This document shows positions 63,401 through 64,000 of a DNA stretch of 64,000 bases, piece after piece. Positions within the stretch are counted from its first letter, which is position 1; every line of letters starts with the position of its first letter. The notes under the pieces were generated by a model. It was not told the origin of the DNA. It did no database searches and worked only from the letters and a program-made list of their open reading frames with translations. Both the position numbers and the translations under genes were made by a program. The DNA comes from Owenia fusiformis (taxonomy: Eukaryota; Annelida; Polychaeta; Sabellida; Oweniidae), in the NCBI GenBank assembly GCA_903813345.2, contig CAIIXF020000001.1:24107915-24171914 (forward strand). Direction: 5' to 3'.

Positions 63401-63655
63401 GTACTTGTTAGACACTAGTTATCATTCTACAATATTCTTTCTGTTACATAAAAGTTGCAGGATTTCCTAAGTATAATTCTATTTTGATTGACAAGGTTTG
63501 AGTTGTTCTTTCCATATACCACATTTACCACCATGGAAGTTGAAGATGTATAATGTGCATGTATTGATGAACTTACTATTGCTGACATGCATCTTGAAGT
63601 TCTCCCCACACCTGTTCACCAATAGTCCCAGCACCTCCAGGCCATTTAAAGATAC
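244..63655 (-). CDS. CLASP: CLASP gene (CLIP-associating protein), partial, 22 shared exons plus one alternative first exon
   Basis: CLASP proteins bind microtubule lattice and plus ends through TOG domains and EB proteins. They suppress catastrophe, promote rescue and act in mitotic spindles, cell-cortex attachment and axon growth. Conserved blocks are read directly from translated exons: TOG1 (SLTLSKIVPSIC, EIYRHVGERVRNDLSKK), TOG2 (FIKEFENVP, AAKDLRSQVVREACITL, LVPNSAKIMASSG, FELLDFLLHTWETHTLERH) and the EB-binding linker (SGIPRSQGASRETSPS). They match the order in vertebrate CLASP1/2. Shared exons: 63577-63655, 39856-39959, 39212-39303, 38590-38665, 37571-37668, 37096-37166, 14269-14385, 13020-13130, 11219-11272, 10290-10379, 9632-9699, 8895-8990, 8561-8706, 8093-8228, 7777-7847, 7231-7368, 6690-6902, 6221-6288, 5214-5351, 2910-3005, 958-1071, 244-420. 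They total 2,353 nt, about 784 residues. The start codon and first exon or exons lie beyond 64000. TOG3 and the CLIP-interacting C-terminus lie beyond position 1. Family assignment is secure; individual borders rest on GT-AG consensus plus phase. Confidence 0.95.
421..957 (-). other. CLASP intron, nothing seen
   Basis: 537 bp of AT-rich intron. A short motif with ATCTCAAGATTT recurs near 762 and 812. No other feature is evident. Confidence 0.6.
958..1071 (-). CDS. CLASP: CLASP exon: linker (STPDR..RSRIGVSASQ)
   Basis: 114 nt, phase 1 to 1, between GCCATACAG and GTAAGT. It encodes RQRTRSSNSTSKGMSNTLST then PDRSARQRSRIGVSASQ. It aligns over its whole length with human RIRTRRQSSGSATNVASTPDNRGR.. 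ending VVSQSQ. Confidence 0.92.
1072..2909 (-). other. CLASP intron with G-tract
   Basis: About 1.8 kb of AT-rich intron. The only striking items are a 19-base G-run interrupted by one A (2585-2603) and a small GC-rich patch at 2018-2072 that has no good splice sites. Confidence 0.6.
2585..2603 (+). repeat. Poly-G tract
   Basis: Twelve G, one A, six G. A run this long may form a quadruplex and is a likely length-polymorphic site. Confidence 0.9.
2910..3005 (-). CDS. CLASP: CLASP exon: linker
   Basis: 96 nt, phase 1 to 1, between GGCTCCTCAG and GTAAGT. It encodes RKPQYTQSSWDLRNDISSRL then YMPTHSSAAKDN. The sequence is not strongly conserved, but phase and splice sites fit both neighbours. 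It is a possible cassette exon. Confidence 0.75.
3969..3973. repeat. Target-site duplication of foldback element (left)
   Basis: GTATT, repeated at 4805-4809 immediately outside the other inverted end. Confidence 0.7.
3974..4804. mobile_element. 831-bp foldback (palindromic) MITE-like element
   Basis: The two halves are inverted copies of each other almost end to end. The outer ends are CACAGGCTGGTATCGAAA and its complement. The left arm carries GTCCGCTGTGACGGAGCA near its outer and inner ends (from about 4000 and 4361), and the right arm carries the complement near its inner and outer ends. Other paired blocks include TTTGAAGTCCAATTACG with its diverged partner and TCCATGCAATGGATATATCA with its partner. 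Only about 25 bases at 4378-4402 are unpaired. The flanks are a direct GTATT on both sides (3969-3973 and 4805-4809), as expected of a 5-bp target-site duplication. There is no coding capacity, so it is non-autonomous. It lies in a CLASP intron. I do not recognise the superfamily. Confidence 0.85.
4805..4809. repeat. Target-site duplication of foldback element (right)
   Basis: GTATT, matching 3969-3973. Confidence 0.7.
5214..5351 (-). CDS. CLASP: CLASP exon: linker with RSSSASDLL and TRIP motifs
   Basis: 138 nt, phase 1 to 1, between GTTGACAG and GTAAGT. It encodes EESADGRGGLMRSSSASDLL, DGGTPSRRGTSATRIPSSGV and ANYNSL. RSSSASDLL resembles the LQRSRSDIDV region of vertebrate CLASPs. TRIPSSG resembles an SxIP EB-binding motif with Thr in the first position. 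Confidence 0.88.
5352..6220 (-). other. CLASP intron, nothing seen
   Basis: 869 bp of AT-rich intron with a short duplicated phrase (GGATTTCAGTA) near 5427 and 5450. No other feature. Confidence 0.6.
6221..6288 (-). CDS. CLASP: CLASP exon: Ser/Arg linker
   Basis: 68 nt, phase 2 in and 1 out, between GTTTCCAG and GTATGT. It encodes RTSTGPRRSMVPKVASPRSD, a basic Ser/Pro linker. Confidence 0.85.
6310..6560 (+). repeat. Two interleaved short tandem repeats filling an intron
   Basis: A unit of about 30 bp (TGCAAAATGTGAACACAGTA then TCAAATGAC) is repeated about five times from 6310 to 6457 and resumes at 6525-6560. It is interrupted at 6463-6524 by about four copies of a 17-bp unit, GGACAACTCGGACCCAG and variants. 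Together they make up most of the 400-bp intron between two CLASP exons. Confidence 0.85.
6690..6902 (-). CDS. CLASP: CLASP exon: end of TOG2 and start of Ser/Arg linker
   Basis: 213 nt, phase 2 to 2, between TGTCTCCAG and GTAAGT. It encodes AFWGFHEHFQGQAQSLLNNL (the last TOG2 helix; compare CYWGFHSHFSREAEHLYHTL), then a Ser/Asn stretch and SKRTRSVSQDRAGSESSYG. Confidence 0.94.
7231..7368 (-). CDS. CLASP: CLASP exon: TOG2
   Basis: 138 nt, phase 2 to 2, between GTTTACAG and GTAAGA. It encodes FELLDFLLHTWETHTLERHI and AIKKGLTDADSEARAHARK, matching FEFLDLLLQEWQTHSLERH and IKKGIHDADSEARIEARK. Confidence 0.96.
7369..7776 (-). other. CLASP intron, nothing seen
   Basis: 408 bp, AT-rich, no recognisable feature. 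Confidence 0.6.
7777..7847 (-). CDS. CLASP: CLASP exon: TOG2
   Basis: 71 nt, phase 0 in and 2 out, between TCTTTCAG and GTAGGT. It encodes NTHAPRLLPIIFGNLSSKSS then VLRR, matching HTHIPRLIPVITSNCTSKSVAVRR. Confidence 0.94.
8093..8228 (-). CDS. CLASP: CLASP exon: TOG2
   Basis: 136 nt, phase 2 in and 0 out, between TATTACAG and GTAAGC. It encodes YLAQQLGNKFDKFAEAVFPT, LINLVPNSAKIMASSGTVCI and RFIVQ, matching GNKFDHGAEAIMPTIFNLIPNSAKIMATSG in vertebrates. Confidence 0.96.
8229..8560 (-). other. CLASP intron, nothing seen
   Basis: 332 bp. Loose internal repetition of a CTATTGTA-type phrase between 8432 and 8530 (CCATTGTAT, CTATTGTGT, CTATTGTAC). No exon. Confidence 0.5.
8561..8706 (-). CDS. CLASP: CLASP exon: TOG2
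   Basis: 146 nt, phase 0 in and 2 out, between CTCTCCAG and GTAAGT. It begins LRTLRALMIAGAMDHEDFRS and ends with the near-invariant AAKDLRSQVVREACITLA of TOG2. Confidence 0.95.
8895..8990 (-). CDS. CLASP: CLASP exon: TOG2
   Basis: 96 nt, phase 0 to 0, between GTTTCAG and GTGAGT. It encodes FFSGRELDDHMEKIRAALTD then LNHDTWEKRVEA, matching IYSSRDLEESINKIREILSD..HDWEQRVNA of human CLASP1. Confidence 0.94.
9045..9090. repeat. 46-bp dispersed repeat, copy 1
   Basis: The core CATTAACATGCAAAATGTCA and the following 26 bases match 37728-37773 in the same orientation with about seven mismatches. It lies about 55 bp upstream, in gene sense, of a CLASP exon acceptor, as copy 2 does. Confidence 0.75.
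9632..9699 (-). CDS. CLASP: CLASP exon: start of TOG2
   Basis: 68 nt, phase 1 in and 0 out, between GATTCCAG and GTAAGT. It encodes GTAAGGVDESMFIKEFENVP then KVS. It matches vertebrate GAGAVDEEDFIKAFDDVPVV, the conserved lead-in to TOG2. Confidence 0.92.
9700..10289 (-). other. CLASP intron with predicted GC donor
   Basis: 590 bp. In gene sense it begins GCAAAC and ends TTCCAG. Otherwise AT-rich with nothing seen. Confidence 0.5.
10290..10379 (-). CDS. CLASP: CLASP exon: linker, predicted GC-AG donor
   Basis: 90 nt, phase 1 to phase 1, after TTGTCCAG. It encodes VFKLGEPTGLPPKSPQRIPV then SKNITCRKQK. I see no usable GT donor in phase. AAAAAG/GCAAAC at 10289 gives exactly the phase needed by the next exon and resembles GC-AG donors (AG/GCAAGT). 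The exon can also be skipped cleanly. The end point is therefore less certain than the start. Confidence 0.68.
10380..11218 (-). other. CLASP intron, nothing seen
   Basis: 839 bp of AT-rich intron without recognisable features. Confidence 0.6.
11219..11272 (-). CDS. CLASP: CLASP exon: short linker exon
   Basis: 54 nt, phase 1 to phase 1, between TTGTTTAG and GTAAAC. It encodes 18 residues, LSSLAKTTSFRRRTKSHE, basic with a likely RRRTKS phosphosite. The donor is weaker than its neighbours, so alternative use is plausible. Confidence 0.75.
11273..13019 (-). other. CLASP intron, nothing seen
   Basis: 1.7 kb of AT-rich intron. I found no exon with matching splice sites and no repeat structure. 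Confidence 0.55.
13020..13130 (-). CDS. CLASP: CLASP exon: TOG1-TOG2 linker
   Basis: 111 nt, phase 1 to phase 1, between GTCGCAG and GTAAGT. It encodes GIQSSPRSRSFGAVLQNQSP then IHSSRPQWTNTFGISKV. It is symmetric and can be skipped without a frame change. Confidence 0.82.
13131..14268 (-). other. CLASP intron, nothing seen
   Basis: 1.1 kb of AT-rich intron with no recognisable features. Confidence 0.55.
14269..14385 (-). CDS. CLASP: CLASP exon: TOG1-TOG2 linker, common acceptor of both isoforms
   Basis: 117 nt, phase 1 in and 1 out, between ATTTGCAG and GTAAGT. It encodes (A/S)LWGNDDTDFAKPHGAAPKK followed by MMASTGRKSMMPTSRSSGSG, which is basic and Ser/Met-rich. Linker sequence is poorly conserved, so the assignment rests on perfect splice sites and phase with neighbours. 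It receives either the TOG1 exon (37096) or the alternative first exon (26249). Confidence 0.88.
14386..26248 (-). other. Large CLASP intron, 11.9 kb
   Basis: AT-rich non-coding DNA between the alternative first exon and the common linker exon. Every open frame here is short (under about 100 codons) and unlike any family I know. I see no tRNA, no long repeat and no transposon termini by eye. Regulatory elements cannot be excluded. Confidence 0.55.
26249..28118 (-). CDS. CLASP: CLASP alternative first coding exon (TOG1-less isoform with 623-residue disordered N-terminus)
   Basis: One open frame of 623 codons plus one nucleotide. It starts at an ATG in good context (AAC before, G after), with an in-frame TAA nine bases upstream, so it cannot be read through from an earlier exon in this frame. 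It ends at a perfect donor (CCAAATT/GTAAGT) in phase 1. Joining the acceptor at 14385 gives TCA and continues in the CLASP linker frame; the TOG1 exon ending at 37096 joins there in the same frame. Vertebrate CLASP2 has short isoforms made by alternative first exons that skip TOG1, but I know of none this long. The product is Ser/Arg/Pro/Asn-rich and probably disordered, without membrane segments. Two SxIP-type EB-binding motifs lie in basic, proline-rich context: SHIPGP (residues 360-365) and SKIPGP (486-491). A [YF][LM][FY]G motif recurs at 102-105, 141-144, 235-238, 289-292 and 499-502. A separate gene is unlikely, because the donor phase and location fit CLASP. Transcript data would settle it. 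Confidence 0.78.
28119..28142 (-). promoter_or_regulatory. 5' leader and candidate splice acceptor of the alternative first exon
   Basis: On the minus strand a good acceptor (ATTATTCCCACAG) ends at 28144 and another AG ends at 28131. A TAA in frame with the ATG lies between these and the start. This implies a short spliced leader fed by an upstream non-coding exon. Splicing the last TOG1 exon into either site would put the long frame out of phase and reach a stop quickly. That supports use of this exon only as an alternative start. Confidence 0.45.
28483..28560 (-). promoter_or_regulatory. Candidate non-coding first exon and promoter of the short CLASP isoform
   Basis: A near-perfect donor (GGGACCAG/GTGAGT) ends at 28483, preceded by a small GC-rich patch (GAGGCCTCACCGGGAC) in otherwise AT-rich DNA. 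An inverted CCAAT box (ATTGGCT) lies near 28543. The acceptor at 28144 would follow after a 339-base intron. No TATA box is evident. This is inference from motifs only. Confidence 0.33.
28561..32867 (-). other. CLASP intron / upstream region of the short isoform
   Basis: 4.3 kb of AT-rich sequence with no long open frame and no repeat structure recognised. It ends at a 13-base A-run (about 32827-32839) next to a TIR element. Confidence 0.5.
32868..33293. mobile_element. 426-bp TIR (MITE-like) element, intact copy
   Basis: Bounded by the inverted repeats CAGATGCGAGTAG and CTACTCGCATCT(A). It has no coding capacity. It matches, in reverse orientation and with about 6% mismatch, the two halves flanking the LTR retrotransposon at 42501-42721 and 59706-59913. 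Similarity runs about 9 bp past one end (GGATATTCC), so the true borders may lie slightly outside. Confidence 0.85.
33294..37095 (-). other. CLASP intron, nothing clear
   Basis: 3.8 kb of AT-rich intron apart from the small repeat at 36144-36216. The longest open frame, 155 codons on the plus strand at 34886-35353, shows no recognisable domain. Confidence 0.5.
36144..36216 (+). repeat. Short AAGTGGAACAC repeat cluster
   Basis: Four loosely spaced copies of (A/G)(A/T)(A/G)GTGGAACA(A/C) about 20 bp apart. A related phrase (AAAGTAGAACACTTTAAG) occurs at 63243, which suggests a dispersed family. Confidence 0.6.
37096..37166 (-). CDS. CLASP: CLASP exon: end of TOG1
   Basis: 71 nt, phase 2 in and 1 out, between TATTTCAG and GTAAGT. 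It encodes KLKILFERFDQVKRSGDMLP then TADL, matching VIFTKFDEVQKSGNMI at the end of human TOG1. Its phase-1 donor is the same phase as the donor of the alternative first exon at 26249, so both can join the exon at 14385. Confidence 0.92.
37167..37570 (-). other. CLASP intron, nothing seen
   Basis: 404 bp, AT-rich, no recognisable feature. Confidence 0.6.
37571..37668 (-). CDS. CLASP: CLASP exon: TOG1, last HEAT repeat
   Basis: 98 nt, phase 0 in and 2 out, between TTACAG and GTATGT. It encodes VRDAATAALVEIYRHVGERV then RNDLSKKEISAS. This is almost identical to the vertebrate block VRDAAINCLVEIYRHVGERV, one of the most conserved CLASP signatures. Confidence 0.96.
37669..38589 (-). other. CLASP intron with dispersed-repeat copy
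   Basis: 921 bp, AT-rich. It contains the second copy of the 46-bp repeat and nothing else recognisable. Confidence 0.6.
37728..37773. repeat. 46-bp dispersed repeat, copy 2
   Basis: Matches 9045-9090 in the same orientation. It lies about 59 bp upstream of the acceptor of the TOG1 exon 37571-37668. Confidence 0.75.
38590..38665 (-). CDS. CLASP: CLASP exon: TOG1
   Basis: 76 nt, phase 2 in and 0 out, between TTTTTTCAG and GTAAGT. It encodes HYGAKSLTLSKIVPSIC and then KCLEDQSGP, matching TYGAQSLTLSKIVPHICNLL in human CLASP1. Confidence 0.94.
38666..39211 (-). other. CLASP intron, nothing seen
   Basis: 546 bp, AT-rich, no recognisable feature. Confidence 0.6.
39212..39303 (-). CDS. CLASP: CLASP exon: TOG1
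   Basis: 92 nt, phase 0 in and 2 out. The acceptor is ATTGTAG and the donor GTAAGT. It encodes YVFDRIMTGFKHKLWRVREQ then VLLCLASTIN. It matches human YVWDRLLGGFKHKNFRTREG, the tubulin-facing FKHK turn of TOG1. Confidence 0.92.
39304..39855 (-). other. CLASP intron, nothing seen
   Basis: 552 bp, AT-rich, no recognisable feature. Confidence 0.6.
39856..39959 (-). CDS. CLASP: CLASP exon: TOG1
   Basis: 104 nt, phase 1 in and 0 out. The acceptor is TGTTTCAG and the donor CAG/GTAGGT. It encodes ILPAVMNRLGDNKDDVRE followed by a helix ending SSAQ. It matches the vertebrate VLPSLIDRLGDAKDQVRE block, a canonical HEAT-repeat turn of TOG1. It is the first exon downstream of the retrotransposon-bearing intron. 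Confidence 0.93.
40798..40925. mobile_element. 128-bp inverted-repeat element (MITE-like)
   Basis: The ends are TACCATATTCCCTCTAAT and its exact complement (ATTAGAGGGAATATGGTA). Outside them the flanks are also loosely palindromic (GTACATGTACATA versus TGCATGTACATAT). The inside is GC-poor with CACCCCCTAATTT. There is no coding capacity. Confidence 0.75.
41352..41883 (+). repeat. Local direct duplication, one copy interrupted
   Basis: Copy B (about 41733-41883) repeats copy A. Both begin TTCAATGTAAGGC and share CATAGGGAAA, ACTACAGAGATCAATGCACC or its close variant, and TATCAGGGACAGTT-type ends, with few mismatches. Copy A carries about 210 extra bases (roughly 41395-41605) that are absent from copy B, which looks like a later insertion. 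Confidence 0.75.
42718..42721. repeat. Target-site duplication of the LTR retrotransposon
   Basis: ATAT here and at 59706-59709. A following T on both sides makes 5 bp equally possible if the LTR is taken to start one base later. Confidence 0.8.
42774..42779 (-). terminator. Polyadenylation signal in downstream LTR
   Basis: AATAAA in element sense, about 52 bases before the LTR end. It is the natural place for the element transcript to terminate, and being in CLASP sense it could also end CLASP transcripts early. Confidence 0.5.
42973..45103 (+). repeat. LTR pyrimidine-rich satellite-like block (left LTR)
   Basis: About 2.1 kb built from TTACTC and CTCTGCT words, strongly pyrimidine-rich on the plus strand. 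A higher-order unit of about 150 bp (CTCTGCTTACTCTTTCCCCT and neighbours) appears three times (about 43380, 43735, 44110). A unit containing TACTCTACCCTCGTCTCTGC appears four times. A regular 60-bp array occupies about 44240-44800 and 44893-45103. Confidence 0.92.
44240..45103 (+). repeat. 60-bp tandem array in left LTR
   Basis: The unit contains TACTCTTCGCCGCTCTGCTC then TACTCAGGGTTACTCTTCTT and CAGCCTGGGT. About nine units, then a 95-bp spacer of the simpler CTCTGC repeat, then about four units. Units differ mainly at TCGTC/TCTGC and GCCGCT/GCCGTT. Confidence 0.9.
45105..45372 (+). repeat. Three diverged ~103-bp tandem units in left LTR
   Basis: The phrase ATCAAAT(T/C)(A/C)TGAGATTAGA occurs at about 45138, 45236 and 45345, each preceded by a (A/G)AA(T)(A/G)TC(A/G) lead. 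TGCTCAACAAAATACTTGCT is echoed by CGCTCAAAAATAAGAAAATG in the next unit. The counterpart lies at 58103-58370. Confidence 0.75.
46708..46721 (-). other. Polypurine tract
   Basis: In element sense AAAGATGGGGGGTG directly abuts the LTR start TGTGGG. It is the standard plus-strand priming site for LTR elements. Confidence 0.8.
46722..47197 (-). other. Element 3' untranslated spacer
   Basis: About 476 bp between the gag-pol stop and the polypurine tract, AT-rich, no frame of note. There is no envelope gene. Confidence 0.7.
47198..55663 (-). CDS. Ty3/gypsy Gag-Pol polyprotein with RS-rich and C2H2 C-terminal extension
   Basis: A 2,821-residue frame. From the N-terminus: a coiled-coil-like Gln/Glu-rich Gag head; a retrotransposon Gag capsid-type region (about 420-600); two CCHC zinc knuckles (CKKCGEEGHIVRRC and CYNCNKPGHLSYDC, about 638-672); an aspartic protease with DSGA (about 733); a long, fast-evolving acidic linker (about 830-1380); reverse transcriptase with FCVDYRRLNQ and YLDD (about 1450-1560); RNase H with LDTDAS (about 1700); an integrase HHCC zinc finger (about 1940-1975) and DDE core with WGIDVLG, SDQGRNF and NGLVERFN (about 2004-2100); and a GPF-type C-terminal integrase module. 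A further 600 or so residues follow: acidic and Lys-rich sequence, an RS domain (about 2455-2475), a tandem RDRSPKRQE motif and one C2H2 zinc finger, CSLCAQVF..HMRHLH (about 2650-2675). Gag and Pol share one frame, so products must come from proteolysis. Confidence 0.95.
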   Translation of the reverse strand: MASRQEEGPDGIVSRMEGGQQEDESADNTVFFKGDYTQVNMELDDTVPGMCGVDSTREVEENPEGARSKTGYMVPGVGYGMTPSRGFPLTSTVLEGRSPGVTMPMDQELQSQQLQISVFSSQMKAQALQNKTMYEDLRREVYSGQEDLRREVHLSKGEIQKQIEKLNTTHQEAQQEFKGFLSEIVQRLPAAQDDSRVTPENLEKEQMMSSRNMGTANLEPEQKSRVSSQAYGEVCSGIYTKKPSLQRQDGYSGKELASHLGRAWAPDAKMGGNRWPLSGKDGQSAPELQERLLQPTPLLREERHRSSEPTPQGQLSKSTDFYGASELGNSNLQRSKGPSQPHSAESYLGRLDGKKKDGLTGYAPGLDEGESEGRRPTGVQENSQPSRLVQEESNSMLMAKMVDMCSKLIESNKSPTTRTRIKPTQTFDGSTPWKDYRAYFATCVENNGWSPQEKRQYLATNLRGDAQQLVLELDEGYSYEDLLLALEKRFGPGGKADVYEAELCSRTRRPKESLQSLGQSIRRLTSLAYPEMSRNAQDRLARRSFEQAIPDDDLRQAIHRKDPDSLDKAIEVALKEESYQESERIRRGLKPKRDHKVLQVEEGNDVSVKLQQMQKKMEEISKRVAEITNSGSSSKRLPTCKKCGEEGHIVRRCPTLTCYNCNKPGHLSYDCPLPEKPRREKNSPRTDNTNSMSPVRFMADRDEEVTGENSEELVRKIMAEVYICGTKMEFLVDSGAVSTMLGRDCYNRIPRRRRPSLRPSTRLFTQADGSHLAIYGMLTCDIELDGKNTPMNIVVADIAQDGILGSEYLSASRAIIDYADLKMHFQNPEEDNEVGKTDEESIQCTANSTSLRPTREEVGEKGTRKTTFDRNVDEDDTDPGEEFYKESGIEESSQEDEGNTSALEKEQIEEDQCYEKLTNSSGQGEGIPVDELCLSKNKAFRFKDNHLESELSRSNQDPERGVGVTQGAELESKNTLYQESRIYKSSQSEEYVKEKFTPVDQIPRSREQCNTFRNSSVRSKASGSKESRSSPTSELTPDCKSPDGDPVQGSKVTTHKRLRKRERLQQHGVSGPSGSKLAKFDTTMPNSQRRAKELQKMDGLLKSKVSWALGLPPIEEEKTTPAEQLLGEGTKAPKSNKDIHLQRGDSPRSGSAEPCERGESSEQYSSASHKKEELSQEWLCHIAEDVVISPYCGKLVDIEVDCSGSTDEVLIDNNFNFKRSSQAFELATTLTTINDGSSFAEIWNLSALPLELTKGSIVGVATPCTGKVYCISQEEENLHNISWVREENQDLSPTMTEGDTSKTSPVADFKVRQDEQDYSGRCKEQIGEEQCSHEEYSPQETFPEYLEDLLLRSTQGLSNQQGTAVRRLLLQNADIFASSDADLGRTEWTEHRIPTGDAKPIKQSYRRLPPGRQLEVDKQVKDLLQRGIIENSQSPWSAPIVLVQKKGGKWRFCVDYRRLNQVTEKDAFPIPNIAETLDLMGNSEFYSTLDLCSGYWQVPVDPKDREKTAFSVRGGQYQWVVMPFGLTGAPSTFCRLMERVLRGLTLKTSLVYLDDVISFGSSFEMAVERLQEIFERLREAGLRLKPSKCTLFRKEVEFLGHVVSREGVTPNPEKVKQIAEYPAPKSVKQVRQFIGGVSYYRRHIKDFAMIAGPLHELTKKNVIFHWNEHCEEAFKTLKEKLMSAPVMGYPKEGCKYILDTDASLEAIGAVLSQIQEGEEKVLFYASKRLNRHERNYCVTRRELLAVVNYTRYFKQFLYGVMFLLRTDHSSLRWLVNFKEPEGQLARWIQSLQEFQFETEYRPGPKHQNADLMSRVPCKQCDHCEGRCVEEQIEEQSEDDILTVSLEQEWTLEDIGVAQREDRDLTQIINSLEENKEKPSWEDISSKSPTVKKLWIQWSRLQLQSGVLCRVWEEEDGSITRLQVVTPGVLKPRVLDLGHSSPTAGHHGVKRTLERCRRAFYWPNLSADVRSYCRTCEICESRKNPPRRKKAPLQQLRVGAPMERWGIDVLGPFPETPRGNKLLLVCSDYFSKWPEVFPLPDQTAVTVANKLVGEICSRWGVPKELHSDQGRNFESEVFQEVCQLMGIDKTRTTPFHPQSNGLVERFNHTLVDNITKLLAPTYCQDDWDLKVPLALMAYRSSVHKATGETPSMMMMGREMKASLERMIAVPETSELATDHALVLRRCLEEVHEKARDVLELAVSRQRLDYNRKVDEELYPVGSAVWLMNKTRRKGRSPKLQPRWVGPFQVVSQLSPVTYRIREKGTGKPRIVHFNLLKPFHCALPKKWPRVDEIVRDKPVLSSDPLRDLTMPEDDKRCGEEHKPDKDTNFDAKDELPNQEELESPPPMEAPEGPNDHLKEEPEEKCSDPTWLNEEKPIKHGEELKDGFRDKLQDQAPPCLKKVPVRKLVKTEKAGGKRERCPKIEPLQNESKGGVLPKRQKKQPSRYNDFVLFAVDEMARSRSRSRRRREQSRDRKAHHKHAEEKKSEHVSRKDEPTRRRVVIEKPPSRDRSPKRQEREKPPNRDRSPKRQERKLGVHPFGKMIAATKNYVKSEIKAVASSKGDSKKKRLDTHKSPDSHVKRSDQTLSSSHHKTGTSGSTGFSTKSTSGTDHRDGLDSSHNFQERMTSAVNLISSISCPTAESAKVGPETDTSHVCSLCAQVFTRKFNLQRHMRHLHGIDTTSLGEEPKVPFFPLTPNLEEEVDDSPVEQDHETPTSEADGESGDGKASTREHKDGLAEDHYSSDTDQDGRQEREVEGESPPITLDIPEENKSEPKGKETSTKSQASVPSATARSPEVRTIGTQTHGPSFAPNVYVHVDQVYF
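55700..55718 (-). other. Primer-binding site, tRNA-Leu type
   Basis: In element sense it reads TGGTGGCAGCGGTGGGATT, one base after the LTR. It is complementary to the 3' end AATCCCACCGCTGCCA plus CCA of a metazoan leucine tRNA (recalled from the animal tRNA-Leu AAG/TAA family). Confidence 0.82.
55971..58101 (+). repeat. LTR pyrimidine-rich satellite-like block (right LTR)
   Basis: Counterpart of 42973-45103 in the other LTR, unit for unit. The two have stayed in step since insertion, so no repeat expansion or contraction has happened since then. Confidence 0.92.
57238..58101 (+). repeat. 60-bp tandem array in right LTR
   Basis: Same array as 44240-45103 in the second LTR, with the same unit order and spacer. 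Confidence 0.9.
58103..58370 (+). repeat. Three diverged ~103-bp tandem units in right LTR
   Basis: Same three units as at 45105-45372 in the other LTR. Confidence 0.75.
58364..58400 (-). promoter_or_regulatory. Promoter-like motif cluster in the upstream LTR (ETS and YY1 type sites)
   Basis: In element sense: CCGCCATCTTGG (YY1-type) followed by ACTTCCGG (ETS-type), the pairing seen in many TATA-less metazoan promoters. The matching cluster lies at 45366-45402 in the other LTR. If transcription starts here, U3 would be about 1.3 kb and the purine-rich repeats would lie in the transcript leader. This is inference only. Confidence 0.4.
59914..63576 (-). other. 5' part (gene sense) of the 23.6-kb CLASP intron
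   Basis: 3.7 kb of AT-rich intron. A GTAGAACAC-type phrase near 63246 relates to the repeat at 36144. No exon or transposon end is seen. Confidence 0.55.
63577..63655 (-). CDS. CLASP: CLASP exon: TOG1, second-HEAT-like part
   Basis: 79 nt, entering in phase 0 after TTTGCAG and leaving in phase 1 before GTAAGT. It encodes VSLNGLEVLGLLVNRCGENF, then KMHVSN. This aligns with human CLASP1 FKVVLLGMDILSALVDRLSE in TOG1. It is separated from the next exon by the 23.6-kb intron that carries the retrotransposon. Confidence 0.88.
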
Positions 63656-64000
63656 CTGCAAAGAAGATACAAATATTAATCTATCAAAACAAAGAAATCA
63701 TTTCTATATATACTGTATTATCATTTTAAAATGATCTTGATTGTAACCATTAAATATCAAGAAATCAATCAGTTTCATTCCTTTGATTTATACCTTTCAT
63801 TAATTCACATAGGGTGGGTGTAATATTTAGAAAAAAGGTCTACTGATACCAGTGTGGTTGAAAATCAAAGTGGTGAGTATGTAGGGGAGGGCCTGTGGAA
63901 CATACTTGAGACTAGCTATCTTACTTTAAATTGGACATGATCTGAGTTCTTAAAGTATTTTTGTAGAAGAACCAATGTTTATCATAGTTCATACATAGAA
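63656..64000 (-). other. CLASP intron upstream of the first visible TOG1 exon
   Basis: 345 bp, AT-rich. The preceding TOG1 exon must lie beyond the window. Confidence 0.6.

Overview
The window comes from an animal nuclear genome, most likely a marine or other non-insect invertebrate. It is AT-rich and intron-rich, and one conserved metazoan gene fills it. I cannot fix the phylum. Nothing looks bacterial: there are no operons, CRISPR arrays or rRNA genes, and I found no convincing tRNA.

HOST GENE. A single minus-strand gene, CLASP (CLIP-associating protein, a microtubule plus-end rescue and anti-catastrophe factor), runs through the whole window and off both ends. I placed 22 shared coding exons and one long alternative first exon, with consensus splice sites and matching phases at every join. 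Six exons (63655 down to 37096) encode most of TOG1. Four symmetric phase-1 exons (14385 to 10290) form the TOG1-TOG2 linker. Eight exons (9699 to 6690) cover TOG2 and the start of the next linker. Five more (6288 to 244) encode the Ser/Arg/Pro-rich EB-binding linker. TOG3 and the C-terminal domain lie beyond position 1, and the first coding exon or exons lie beyond 64000.

ALTERNATIVE N-TERMINUS. At 26249-28118, between the TOG1 exons and the linker exons, is a 1,870-nt exon with its own ATG, an in-frame stop just upstream and a perfect donor in the same phase as the last TOG1 exon. It predicts a CLASP isoform that swaps TOG1 for a 623-residue disordered Ser-rich extension. That extension has two SxIP-type EB-binding motifs and five spaced copies of a [YF][LM][FY]G motif. 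This is the most interesting host feature.

MOBILE ELEMENTS. The 23.6-kb intron 39960-63576 holds a nested insertion. A 426-bp terminal-inverted-repeat (TIR) element, with a second uninterrupted copy at 32868-33293, was split by a very young Ty3/gypsy LTR retrotransposon at 42722-59705. The retrotransposon lies on the same strand as CLASP. It has two 3,986-bp LTRs that are almost identical, a tRNA-Leu-type primer site, one 2,821-codon gag-pol frame with an unusual C-terminal RS/C2H2 extension, and a 4-bp target duplication. Its LTRs carry a 2-kb pyrimidine-rich satellite-like block that includes a 60-bp tandem repeat. An 831-bp near-perfect foldback element sits at 3974-4804, and several small repeats are scattered elsewhere.

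The rest, notably 14.4-26.2 kb, 28.6-37.1 kb and 59.9-63.6 kb, is intron in which I see no further gene.
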